NCBI GenBank assembly: GCA_903930095.1
Contig: CAIYXE010000017.1
Coordinates: forward strand, 1-5,284
Source: an uncultured Hyphomicrobiales bacterium
GTDB taxonomy: Bacteria; Pseudomonadota; Alphaproteobacteria; Rhizobiales; Aestuariivirgaceae
Direction of reading: 5' to 3'
Length of the DNA: 5,284 nucleotides
In this document: in pieces, positions 1 to 5,284 of the stretch
How the letters are laid out: every line of letters starts with the position of its first letter
Numbering within the stretch: the first letter of the stretch is position 1
Made by a program: the position numbers and the translations under genes
The notes under the pieces: model-generated
The model's database searches: none
Told to the model about the DNA's origin: nothing
What the model saw: only the letters and a program-made list of their open reading frames with translations

Positions 1-10
1 CGAGGGCCAG

Positions 11-613
11 ATGCACCTCATCGTGGGGCTCGGCAACCCGGGCTCCAAATATCAGGGCAACCGGCACAATATCGGCTTCATGGCGGTGGACGAGATCGTC
101 CGCCGCCATGGCTTTTCGCCGTGGCGCAAGCGCTTCCAGGGCGAAACCTCCGAGGGCCTGCTCAATGGTGAGAAGGTGCTTCTCCTCAAGCCTCAGACCT
201 ACATGAACGAGAGTGGACGTTCCGTCGGCGAGGCGATGCGTTTCTTCGACATCGATCCGTCACGGGTCATCGTGTTTTATGACGAGCTCGACCTCGAGCC
301 CGGCAAAGTCAGGGTGAAGCTTGGTGGCGGGGCGGCTGGCCACAACGGCATCCGCTCCATGATCGCCCATTGCGGACCGCATTTCGTCCGCGTACGGATG
401 GGCATCGGCCACCCCGGCCACAAGGCGCTGGTGCATGGCTATGTGCTGAGCGATTTCGCCAAGGCCGATGCGCCCTGGCTCGGGCCCCTGCTGGACGCAG
501 TGGCCGATCATAGTCCGCTTCTCGTCAAGGGCGAGGAGGGGTCATTCCAGAACAAGGTGCATCTGGCGCTCAATCCAGCGCCGGAGAAGCCCGCAAAGAA
601 GGCAGAAAACTGA
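11..613 (+). CDS. pth: Peptidyl-tRNA hydrolase
   Basis: Pth cleaves the ester bond of peptidyl-tRNAs that fall off ribosomes and so recycles tRNA in the cytosol. The 200-residue product has the usual family length of about 190-200. Seen in the sequence: the N-terminal signature GLGNPGxxYxxxRHNxGF at residues 6-23 with N9 and the catalytic-type H19, a YMNxSG segment at 64-69, DELDLxPG at 91-98, and GGGxxGHNG at 105-113 with N112, all expected active-site or tRNA-contact positions. Residues from about 188 onward form a short Lys/Ala/Pro-rich tail. The start is the ATG at 11, with a GAGGG just upstream (2-6, near the window edge); it begins directly with the conserved [11 protein letters not shown]. 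The stop overlaps the ychF start by one base (TGATG), suggesting translational coupling and one transcript. The promoter probably lies outside the window. Confidence 0.97.
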   Translation: MHLIVGLGNPGSKYQGNRHNIGFMAVDEIVRRHGFSPWRKRFQGETSEGLLNGEKVLLLKPQTYMNESGRSVGEAMRFFDIDPSRVIVFYDELDLEPGKVRVKLGGGAAGHNGIRSMIAHCGPHFVRVRMGIGHPGHKALVHGYVLSDFAKADAPWLGPLLDAVADHSPLLVKGEEGSFQNKVHLALNPAPEKPAKKAEN

Positions 614-1710
614 TGGGTTTCAAGTGCGGCATCGTGGGCCTCCCCAACGTCGGCAAGTCCACCCTCTTCAACGCGCTCACACAGACGGCAGCGGCACAGG
701 CGGCGAATTATCCCTTCTGCACCATCGAGCCCAATGTGGGTGACGTGGCCGTGCCGGACCCGCGCCTTGACGTGCTGGCGAAGATCGCAGGCTCCGCCCA
801 GATTATCCCCACCCGCCTCACCTTCGTGGACATCGCAGGCCTCGTGCGCGGTGCCTCCAAGGGCGAAGGCCTCGGCAACCAGTTCCTTGCCAACATCCGC
901 GAGGTCGATGCCATCGCGCATGTGGTGCGCTGCTTCGAGGATGGCGACATCACCCATGTCGAAGGCAAGATCGACCCCATCGCCGACATCGAGACGATCG
1001 AGACGGAACTGATGCTCGCCGACCTCGATTCGCTCGAGAAGCGCATCGTCAACATCGAGAAGAAGGCCAAGCAGGGCGACAAGGAATCGAAGGAACTCGC
1101 CGACCTCATCAACCGCGCGCTCGTGCTGCTGCGCGAAGGAAAGCCCTCCCGCCTGGTGGAGCGTACGCCTGAGGAGGAGAAGGCCTTCAAGGGCCTCGGC
1201 CTGCTCTCATCCAAGCCCGTGCTCTATGTGTGCAACGTCGAGGAAGCCTCCGCCGACAAGGGCAATGAATTCTCCGCCCGCGTGTTCAAGCGTGCCGCGG
1301 AAGAGAATGCCGTGGCCGTCGTCGTCTCCGCCAAGATCGAATCCGAAATTGCCGTCATGGCGCTGGCCGACCAGAAGGACTTCCTCGATGCCGTGGGGCT
1401 GGAAGAACCGGGCCTCAACCGCGTGATCCGCGCGGGCTATGACCTGCTGCACCTCGTCACCTATTTCACCGTGGGGCCGAAGGAGGCGCGCGCCTGGACC
1501 ATCACCAAGGGCACCAAGGGCCCGGGTGCGGCAGGCGTCATCCACACCGACTTCGAGAAAGGCTACATCCGCGCCGAAACCATCGCTTATGATGATTACG
1601 TGGTGAATAGCGGCGAAGCGGGTGCCCGTGAGGCGGGCAAGTTCCGGCTGGAAGGCAAGGACTATGTCGTCAAGGACGGCGACGTGATGCATTTCCGGTT
1701 CAATACGTAG
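613..1710 (+). CDS. ychF: Redox-regulated ATPase YchF (Obg/OLA1 family)
   Basis: YchF is a cytosolic P-loop NTPase that binds ribosomes and in E. coli prefers ATP over GTP. The 365-residue product is full length. Visible: P-loop GLPNVGKS at residues 9-16, the G3 motif DIAG at 73-76 followed by the signature LVRGASKGEGLGNQFL, and at 208-211 NVEE in place of the NKxD of true GTPases, the hallmark change linked to ATP preference. C36, in PFCTIEPN, corresponds to E. coli Cys35, reported to be redox sensitive. A helical coiled-coil region rich in Lys/Glu follows at about 130-190, and the C-terminal TGS domain covers about 283-365 with HTDFEKGYIRAET and KDYVVKDGDVMHFRFN. The ATG at 613 is fixed by the [16 protein letters not shown] start shared with E. 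coli and by the one-base overlap with pth. A hairpin with a T-run 16 bases past the stop may end the transcript. Confidence 0.98.
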   Translation: MGFKCGIVGLPNVGKSTLFNALTQTAAAQAANYPFCTIEPNVGDVAVPDPRLDVLAKIAGSAQIIPTRLTFVDIAGLVRGASKGEGLGNQFLANIREVDAIAHVVRCFEDGDITHVEGKIDPIADIETIETELMLADLDSLEKRIVNIEKKAKQGDKESKELADLINRALVLLREGKPSRLVERTPEEEKAFKGLGLLSSKPVLYVCNVEEASADKGNEFSARVFKRAAEENAVAVVVSAKIESEIAVMALADQKDFLDAVGLEEPGLNRVIRAGYDLLHLVTYFTVGPKEARAWTITKGTKGPGAAGVIHTDFEKGYIRAETIAYDDYVVNSGEAGAREAGKFRLEGKDYVVKDGDVMHFRFNT

Positions 1711-1721
1711 GACAACAAATT

Positions 1722-1800
1722 CACCATCACCGGGCTTGACCCGGTGATCCTTTTTGGTAGCCACCGGAAGAGGATGCCCGGGTCGAGCCCGGGCATGGTG
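1722..1800. repeat. Inverted pair of 29-nt palindromic units (REP/BIME-like)
   Basis: Two copies of a 29-nt unit sit head to head: 1722-1750 and, on the opposite strand, 1772-1800, with a 21-nt spacer. Each unit is itself a palindrome with a 9-bp perfect stem and a 5-nt loop: arms 1726-1734/1740-1748 (ATCACCGGG with CCCGGTGAT) and 1774-1782/1788-1796 (ATGCCCGGG with CCCGGGCAT). Compared in the same orientation the units match at 24 of 29 positions. Four of the five differences are two complete base-pair swaps that keep both hairpins perfect; the fifth is in the loop. The layout resembles bacterial interspersed mosaic elements made of paired REP units, and similar CCGGG-type intergenic palindromes are common in alphaproteobacteria. 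That family assignment is from memory, not from a search. Confidence 0.85.
1726..1755 (+). terminator. Possible intrinsic terminator of pth-ychF
   Basis: The 9-bp perfect stem 1726-1734/1740-1748 with loop CTTGA begins 16 bases after the ychF stop and is followed, after two C residues, by five T residues (1751-1755). This is the layout of a rho-independent terminator, although the T-run is short, does not directly abut the stem and is followed by GG. The hairpin is also one half of the palindromic repeat pair, so termination may be a by-product of a repeat insertion. If it reads through, the MaoC pair would belong to the same transcript as ychF. Confidence 0.4.
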
Positions 1801-1807
1801 AGAGTGT

Positions 1808-1813
1808 GGAGGG
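1808..1813 (+). promoter_or_regulatory. Ribosome binding site deciding the first maoC start
   Basis: GGAGGG here is a strong anti-16S match. It lies 4 bases before the in-frame TTG at 1818 (5 if counted from the end of GGAGG), which favours that TTG. The in-frame GTG at 1806 would place this site inside the coding region and has only a weak, too-close purine stretch upstream. Confidence 0.55.
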
Positions 1814-1817
1814 TCAC

Positions 1818-2270
1818 TTGGGCGAAAAACTTCACTACGAAGACTTCCCCGAAGGGATGGTGATCCCCTTCGGCACCTATCACCTTTCGAAGGACGAGGT
1901 CATCGCCTATGCCCGCGAATGGGACCCGCAGCCCATGCATCTGGATGAGGATGCGGGAAAAAAATCTGTGCTCGGAGGATTGGCGGCATCCGGCTGGCAG
2001 GGCAGTGCCATCCTGATCCGCCTTGCCGTCGAGGCCTATGCCAACAAATCCGCCGCCATGGCGTCATCCGGCATGGATGAGGTGAAGTGGCTGAAGCCCG
2101 TCTATGCGGGCGAAACGCTCACGGGCCGTGCGACGGTGCTCTCGCGTCGCGTGTCGTCCAAGCGCCCTGAAATGGGCATCCTCAAGATGAAATTCGAACT
2201 CTTCAACATGGACGGCGAACTCAAGACCGAGATCACCGGCGTCCAGTTCATGGGGGTGCGCAATCCATGA
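1818..2270 (+). CDS. MaoC-like hot-dog dehydratase, first paralogue
   Basis: This 150-residue protein belongs to the MaoC/(R)-hydratase hot-dog family, which adds water to or removes it from enoyl or hydroxyacyl-CoA-like substrates; the actual substrate cannot be read from the sequence. The active-site segment is WDPQPMHLDEDA at residues 35-46. D36 and H41 have the five-residue spacing of the catalytic Asp/His of the family motif DxNPxH, but the usual Asn is Gln. The nearby AASGW (about 58-62) and KWLKPVYAGETLTG are also typical. I chose TTG 1818 over GTG 1806 because GGAGGG at 1808-1813 is well spaced for it; the GTG would add four residues. The stop overlaps the next gene's ATG by four bases. 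The two products are clearly paralogous, so a hetero-oligomer is a reasonable inference, as in other paired MaoC subunits such as mycobacterial HadAB. Confidence 0.85.
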   Translation: MGEKLHYEDFPEGMVIPFGTYHLSKDEVIAYAREWDPQPMHLDEDAGKKSVLGGLAASGWQGSAILIRLAVEAYANKSAAMASSGMDEVKWLKPVYAGETLTGRATVLSRRVSSKRPEMGILKMKFELFNMDGELKTEITGVQFMGVRNP

Positions 2271-2749
2271 TCGGGCTTTACCTGGAGGAGATCGAAATTG
2301 GCCGCATCGTCGAACTGGGCCACCATCACTTCACGCGCGAGGCGATCATCGCATTCGCAAGGCAATATGATCCGCAGCCCTTCCACCTCGATGATGAAGC
2401 CGCGCGGAACGGCCCCCTGGGCGTGCTCTCGGCGAGCGGATGGCACACGGCGGCGGCGTGGATGAAATGCTATGTCGCCACCAACCAGGCGGCCGAGGCG
2501 AATATGCGTGAACAGGGCAGGGCGCCCGCAGCCATTGGCCCTTCTCCCGGCCTCACCAATCTCCGCTGGCTCAAGCCCGTGACACCGGGAGATACGATCA
2601 CCTACCGCTCCACCGTCACTGGCAAGCGCGACCTCAACTCGCGCCCGCAGTGGGGGCTGCTGTTCTCGCTGAACGAGGGCTTCAACCAGAAGGGCGAACT
2701 GGTGTTTTCCTTCGAAGGCAAGGTGCTGACGCCGAAGAAACCAGGCTAG
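2267..2749 (+). CDS. MaoC-like hot-dog dehydratase, second paralogue
   Basis: This 160-residue protein is a second MaoC-family hot-dog protein, paralogous along its whole length to the gene just upstream. Shared blocks are the strand-helix start (REAIIAFARQ here, KDEVIAYARE upstream), the catalytic segment YDPQPFHLDDEAA with D35 and H40, SASGWHTAAAW, and LRWLKPVTPGDTITYRSTV. As in its partner, Gln replaces Asn in the DxNPxH motif. It carries an extra loop of about ten residues rich in Ala/Pro/Gly around residues 80-95 (REQGRAPAAIGPSPG) that the first copy lacks, which could shape the substrate tunnel or the subunit interface. Both copies keep Asp and His, so neither is an obvious inactive partner. 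The ATG at 2267 overlaps the upstream stop (ATGA) and has only a weak G-run as ribosome binding site, implying coupled translation. The substrate is unknown. Confidence 0.88.
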   Translation: MIGLYLEEIEIGRIVELGHHHFTREAIIAFARQYDPQPFHLDDEAARNGPLGVLSASGWHTAAAWMKCYVATNQAAEANMREQGRAPAAIGPSPGLTNLRWLKPVTPGDTITYRSTVTGKRDLNSRPQWGLLFSLNEGFNQKGELVFSFEGKVLTPKKPG

Positions 2750-2774
2750 CGGCGCGACCCCTCCGTTCCTGGTT

Positions 2775-2797
2775 CCCCTCCCCCTTGTGGGGAGGGG
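2775..2797. terminator. GC-rich hairpin between convergent genes
   Basis: CCCCTCCCC (2775-2783) and GGGGAGGGG (2789-2797) form a perfect 9-bp stem with loop CTTGT. It lies 25 bases past the second maoC stop and 28 bases past the apt stop on the other strand, so it could slow or stop transcription from both sides. There is no T-run on either side, so it is not a canonical intrinsic terminator. Sequences of this CCCCTCCCC-loop-GGGGAGGGG form recur between genes in many alphaproteobacteria, by my recollection, so it is probably a dispersed repeat. Confidence 0.55.
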
Positions 2798-2810
2798 CAG
2801 GGGTGGGGGG
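2789..2810 (+). other. G-quadruplex motif with four G-tracts of four or more
   Basis: Four runs of G (2789-2792, 2794-2797, 2800-2803, 2805-2810) are separated by loops of 1, 2 and 1 bases. This meets the strictest sequence rule for a four-tetrad intramolecular quadruplex, in the + strand DNA and in any read-through RNA from the maoC genes. The first two runs are also the 3' arm of the hairpin at 2775-2797, so the two structures exclude each other. Confidence 0.6.
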
Positions 2811-2825
2811 CCGCGAGTCAGCTGT

Positions 2826-3371
2826 TCAATGCCCCTCGAAACTCACCAGCGTGTGCACTTTCACACCCTTGGCCTTGAGCTTCGCCGCACCACCAAGCTC
2901 CGGCAGGTCGATGACGAAGGCTGCGGAGACCACTTCGCCGCCAGATTTGCGGATCAGGTCAATGGCAGCGCCCGCCGTGCCGCCGGTTGCGATGAGATCG
3001 TCGATCAGCAGCACGCGGTCGCCCTTCTGGATGGCGTCGGCGTGGATCTCGATGGTGTCCACGCCATATTCCAGCGCGTATTCCTGGCCGATCACGCGCG
3101 AGGGCAGCTTGCCCTTCTTGCGGATGGGAATGAAGCCGCGGCCGAGGTTGTGCGCAACCGCACCCCCTAAGATGAACCCCCGCGCCTCGATGCCCGCCAC
3201 ATAGTCGATCTCACCCTTCAGGAAGGGCCAGGCCAGTTCGTCCACCGCCGCGCGGAAGCCGTGCATGTTGGACAGAAGCGTGGTGATGTCGCGGAACATG
3301 ATGCCGGGCCTGGGATAGTCCGGAATGGTGCGGATGTAGCGCTTGATGTCGAAGCCGTTCCTGAGGTCCAT
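2826..3371 (-). CDS. apt: Adenine phosphoribosyltransferase
   Basis: Apt converts adenine and PRPP to AMP and pyrophosphate in purine salvage, in the cytosol. The 181-residue product matches the usual 170-185. Visible: the N-terminal [21 protein letters not shown] (about residues 13-33), [10 protein letters not shown] at 60-69, the flexible catalytic-loop region at about 90-108, and the PRPP-binding signature [13 protein letters not shown] at 120-132 with the two adjacent Asp residues. I chose the ATG at 3371 because AAGGAG (3379-3384) stands seven bases upstream; a GTG at 3392 would extend the protein by seven residues but overlaps hemF and lacks such a site. It is the distal gene of a hemF-apt pair, only 11 bases after the hemF stop. 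The gene converges with the maoC pair and a hairpin lies beyond its stop. Confidence 0.97.
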   Translation of the reverse strand: MDLRNGFDIKRYIRTIPDYPRPGIMFRDITTLLSNMHGFRAAVDELAWPFLKGEIDYVAGIEARGFILGGAVAHNLGRGFIPIRKKGKLPSRVIGQEYALEYGVDTIEIHADAIQKGDRVLLIDDLIATGGTAGAAIDLIRKSGGEVVSAAFVIDLPELGGAAKLKAKGVKVHTLVSFEGH

Positions 3372-3378
3372 CGCGCTG

Positions 3379-3384
3379 CTCCTT
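3379..3384 (-). promoter_or_regulatory. apt ribosome binding site overlapping the hemF stop
   Basis: On the minus strand AAGGAG is followed by seven bases and the apt ATG. The hemF stop TAA (3385-3383) shares two bases with it, so ribosomes finishing hemF sit directly on the apt initiation site. This fixes the apt start and suggests translational coupling. Confidence 0.75.
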
Positions 3385-4216
3385 AAGGCCACTTCACGAG
3401 CGGCGGCATGGAGGAGAGGATCGACTCGACGTTTCCTCCTGTCTTCAGCCCGAAGATGGTGCCGCGGTCATGGAGCAGGTTGTATTCCACGTAGCGGCCG
3501 CGGCGGATGAGCTGCTCCTCGCGGTCATCTTCTGTATACGGATGGTCCATGTTGCGGCGCACGAGCTGCGGGTAGATCTGCAGGAAGGCGAGGCCGACGT
3601 CCTTCGTGAAGGCGAAATCCTTCTCCCAGTCGCCCGAGTTGAAGTGGTCGTAGAAAATGCCGCCGATGCCGCGCGGCTCGTTCCTGTGGGGCAGGAAGAA
3701 ATATTCGTCGCACCACGCCTTGAATTTCTTGTAGTCCGCCACGGCATGGGCGTCGCAGGCGGCCTTCATGGCGGCGTGGAAGTCCTGGGTGTCCGGATCC
3801 TCCTGGGTGCGCCTCCGGTCCAGTACGGGGGTAAGGTCCGCGCCGCCGCCGAACCAGGTCTTGGTCGTCACGATGAAGCGCGTGTTCATGTGCACGGCGG
3901 GAACATACGGGTTCCAGGGGTGGATGATGAGCGAGATGCCCGAGGCCCAGAAGCGCGGGTCTTCCTCCGCGCCGGGAATCTGCTTCCTGAATTCGGGCGA
4001 GAATTCACCATGCACGGTCGACGTGTGCACCCCCGCCTTCTCAAAAACCTTACCGTGCAACATGGACATGACGCCGCCGCCGCCGTCCTTCCGCTCCCAG
4101 GGCTTGCGGTCAAAGCGGGCGCCCGCATCGATGGTCTCCAGCGCGGCGCAAATCCGGTCGCGCAGCTCCTCAAACCATTGGCGGGCTGCGGTTTTCCGGG
4201 TGAGCAGGTCTGTCAT
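3383..4216 (-). CDS. hemF: Oxygen-dependent coproporphyrinogen III oxidase
   Basis: HemF oxidatively decarboxylates coproporphyrinogen III to protoporphyrinogen IX using O2, a late step of aerobic haem (and tetrapyrrole) synthesis. The 277-residue product carries GGGG at 45-48, [16 protein letters not shown] with H99 and H109, GGGADLTP at 123-130, H147, [22 protein letters not shown] at 169-190 with H177, and [23 protein letters not shown] near the end. The four His match E. coli H96, H106, H145 and H175 in order and spacing. The start is ATG 4216: AGGA lies eight bases upstream and the protein then aligns with the E. coli N-terminus. Upstream in-frame ATGs at 4258, 4267 and 4366 add sequence with no family resemblance. 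The C-terminus ends at SMPPLVKWP, about 20 residues earlier than E. coli HemF. It precedes apt, probably in one transcript. Confidence 0.96.
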   Translation of the reverse strand: MTDLLTRKTAARQWFEELRDRICAALETIDAGARFDRKPWERKDGGGGVMSMLHGKVFEKAGVHTSTVHGEFSPEFRKQIPGAEEDPRFWASGISLIIHPWNPYVPAVHMNTRFIVTTKTWFGGGADLTPVLDRRRTQEDPDTQDFHAAMKAACDAHAVADYKKFKAWCDEYFFLPHRNEPRGIGGIFYDHFNSGDWEKDFAFTKDVGLAFLQIYPQLVRRNMDHPYTEDDREEQLIRRGRYVEYNLLHDRGTIFGLKTGGNVESILSSMPPLVKWP

Positions 4217-4224
4217 GGGTGGGA

Positions 4225-4228
4225 TCCT
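4225..4228 (-). promoter_or_regulatory. hemF ribosome binding site
   Basis: On the minus strand AGGA stands eight bases before the ATG at 4216. It supports this start over the in-frame ATGs further upstream at 4258 and 4267. Confidence 0.5.
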
Positions 4229-4402
4229 GGTGCGATTCCTGTCGTCGTCAACCGCCATGTCTAGCATCCCCCGCCGCCTTCCGAACAGCACCGGCAGTCG
4301 AATGCCACTTCTGAACGGCCATGTTACCATGGATTGCAGAGTCATGTGACTTTTCAGGAGAAACATGCTACCTAAAGCTTCATGAACGCTGAACCATGGT
4401 AC

Positions 4403-4406
4403 GGAG
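4403..4406 (+). promoter_or_regulatory. Ribosome binding site of the TadG-like gene
   Basis: GGAG lies seven bases before the ATG at 4414. The in-frame ATG at 4396 runs into a stop (TAA at 4408-4410), so 4414 is the first usable start. Confidence 0.65.
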
Positions 4407-4413
4407 ATAACGC

Positions 4414-5284
4414 ATGACCTCCCGGCTCAAGTTGCTCTTGCGCCGCTTTCTGAAGGGCGAGAGCGGTGCATTCGCCATCATTTTCACACTGGCCGTAATT
4501 CCCATGTTCCTGGCGATGGGCGTGGCCGTCGACGGGGCGCGCCTTTACATTCTTAAGTCACAGCTACAGGCCATTGCAGATTCCGCTACCATTTCCGCAG
4601 GCGCGGATCCTTTCAACAATAGCAAGGCGACCCTGGACGCCGTGGTTACCCGCTATCTCAACGCCAATGGGCTGGCGCCCGACTACGCCAGGGTCACGAT
4701 GAGGCCGACGACCTACGATCCAGAGGAACAAAGGTACACTCTGGTACTTCAGGGCGAGATGGACATGACCTTCATGAGGTTGGCGGGCTTCGACACCATG
4801 CGGGTGGTTGTCCAGTCGCAAATCCTGCGGGCCCTGCCGGGGCCGATCGAGCTGTCCATGGCGCTCGACATCACGACGTCGATGAATTTTCCGCTGATGC
4901 AAACGACGGTCTGTCCGGCAGACGGATCGAGTGTGACCACCCAGATTACCGCGCTCCGCTGCGGCTTCACGACGCTTCTTAATGATCTTTCCAGCCTCGT
5001 CACGGCGAATTCAATGGAAAAGATAAAGGTCGGGGTCGTGCCATTCGGCAACCGCGTGAATGTCGGAGTAGCCAATGCCAGGAGCCCATGGCTCGCCTCT
5101 GCGACCAACGCCGTTTGGAGCACTTGGACAGGTTGCGCGGGTTACCGCAGGGATGATCGGCGTGCCACGATCATCGAACCCACAACTCTGCCATATCCTC
5201 TTGTTCCAGGTGGTTTTGCCTGTCCGCGGGTGGACCGCATGATCGTGCCTCTGACGGAGATCTGGACGGAGCAGAACCGTAACC
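4414..5284 (+). CDS. TadE/TadG-like pilus assembly protein with VWA-type domain, cut by window end
   Basis: The frame stays open for 290 codons to the window edge, so only the N-terminal part is present. Residues 1-17 are basic ([15 protein letters not shown]), followed by one hydrophobic membrane segment at about 19-40 and then [29 protein letters not shown], the typical TadE/TadG N-terminus of Flp/Tad pilus loci. At 146-157 [12 protein letters not shown] resembles the first strand and metal site of a von Willebrand A domain: D152-x-T154-x-S156, with Thr instead of the first Ser of DxSxS. Four Cys follow (167, 183, 241, 270), the third in WTGCAGYR, which I recall from rhizobial TadG-like proteins. 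Inferred topology is a short cytoplasmic N-terminus with the remainder periplasmic. Its codons use A/T third positions more freely than the neighbouring genes. No tad partners are visible here, so it may be a solitary copy. Confidence 0.85.
   Translation, partial: MTSRLKLLLRRFLKGESGAFAIIFTLAVIPMFLAMGVAVDGARLYILKSQLQAIADSATISAGADPFNNSKATLDAVVTRYLNANGLAPDYARVTMRPTTYDPEEQRYTLVLQGEMDMTFMRLAGFDTMRVVVQSQILRALPGPIELSMALDITTSMNFPLMQTTVCPADGSSVTTQITALRCGFTTLLNDLSSLVTANSMEKIKVGVVPFGNRVNVGVANARSPWLASATNAVWSTWTGCAGYRRDDRRATIIEPTTLPYPLVPGGFACPRVDRMIVPLTEIWTEQNRN

Larger units (their letters stand above)
4217..4413. promoter_or_regulatory. Divergent intergenic region of hemF and the TadG-like gene
   Basis: These 197 bases must hold the promoters for hemF-apt (minus) and probably for the TadG-like gene (plus). 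No convincing -35/-10 pair stands out; GTGACT at 4346 and TACCTA at 4369, 17 bases apart, are a weak plus-strand candidate. Symmetric elements are AGTCATGTGACT at 4340-4351 (5-bp arms around TG), TTCATGAA at 4379-4386 (perfect 8-bp palindrome) and the imperfect palindrome at 4319-4332 with CCATG/CATGG arms. I see no clear FNR-type TTGAT-N4-ATCAA site, which might have been expected for an oxygen-linked haem gene. Confidence 0.4.

Noticed and set aside
508..957. Minus-strand open frame across the pth/ychF junction
   Set aside because: Low-information translation over two certain genes on the plus strand; typical GC-rich shadow.
1207..1764. Minus-strand open frame of 185 codons antisense to ychF
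   Set aside because: It mirrors the ychF TGS-domain coding region; the translation has no recognisable domain and there is no ribosome binding site.
1722..1800. Short CRISPR-like array
   Set aside because: There are only two units, they are in inverted orientation, and each is palindromic with a 21-nt spacer; no direct repeats occur.
1751..1805. Mobile element or insertion sequence remnant around the repeat
   Set aside because: No transposase fragment, no terminal inverted repeats beyond the palindromic units themselves, and no target duplication is visible.
2650..3204. Plus-strand open frame spanning the end of the second maoC gene and most of apt
   Set aside because: It crosses two certain genes and the hairpin repeat; the translation is Ser/Pro/Arg-rich without motifs.
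3470..4264. Long open plus-strand frame of 264 codons antisense to hemF
   Set aside because: It runs opposite an unmistakable hemF, its translation shows no family motifs, and the openness follows from GC-rich codon bias on the other strand.
4217..4366. N-terminal extension of HemF to an in-frame ATG at 4366, 4267 or 4258
   Set aside because: The added residues do not resemble HemF, while ATG 4216 has a spaced AGGA and aligns with the E. coli start.
4346..4374. Sigma-70 promoter for the TadG-like gene (GTGACT, 17 bases, TACCTA)
   Set aside because: Only a partial match at -35 and a poor -10; not strong enough for its own feature.
4564..5123. Minus-strand open frames (4564-4902 and 4749-5123) inside the TadG-like gene
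   Set aside because: The plus-strand frame has a ribosome binding site, membrane segment and family pattern; the antisense translations show no motifs.

Overview
The window looks like a chromosomal segment of a GC-rich alphaproteobacterium, most likely of the Hyphomicrobiales (Rhizobiales) type. I infer this from the gene order pth-ychF followed by paired MaoC-like genes, the style of the encoded proteins, the short palindromic GC-rich intergenic repeats, and a TadG-like surface protein. No species can be named from the sequence alone. Nearly all of it is ordinary housekeeping DNA. I see no CRISPR array, transposase, phage gene, tRNA or rRNA.

Layout. Positions 11-1710 (+) hold pth (peptidyl-tRNA hydrolase) and ychF (translation-associated ATPase), overlapping by one base. 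Positions 1711-1805 hold two inverted copies of a 29-nt palindromic unit, the first followed by a T-run that may end the pth-ychF transcript. Positions 1818-2749 (+) hold two tandem MaoC-like hot-dog dehydratase paralogues with a 4-base ATGA overlap, probably partner subunits of one enzyme. Positions 2750-2825 separate convergent genes and hold a strong GC hairpin whose 3' arm is also the first half of a four-tetrad G-quadruplex motif. Positions 2826-4216 (-) hold hemF (oxygen-dependent coproporphyrinogen III oxidase) followed by apt (adenine phosphoribosyltransferase), with the hemF stop codon inside the apt ribosome binding site. Positions 4217-4413 are a divergent intergenic region unusually dense in CATG. 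From 4414 to the window end (+) there is a gene cut off by the edge: a membrane-anchored TadE/TadG-like protein with a von Willebrand A-like domain start, visibly less GC-biased than its neighbours.

How the genes work together. pth recycles peptidyl-tRNAs and ychF binds ribosomes, so they form a translation-quality pair. The two MaoC proteins probably hydrate or dehydrate an unknown acyl-CoA-type substrate. hemF and apt belong to different pathways (haem synthesis and purine salvage) but are packed as if co-translated. The TadG-like gene is unrelated to these and may begin an accessory surface locus. The most interesting non-coding signals are the compensatory base changes between the two palindromic units at 1722-1800 and the hairpin/G-quadruplex conflict at 2775-2810. 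No convincing new biological system is visible in this window.
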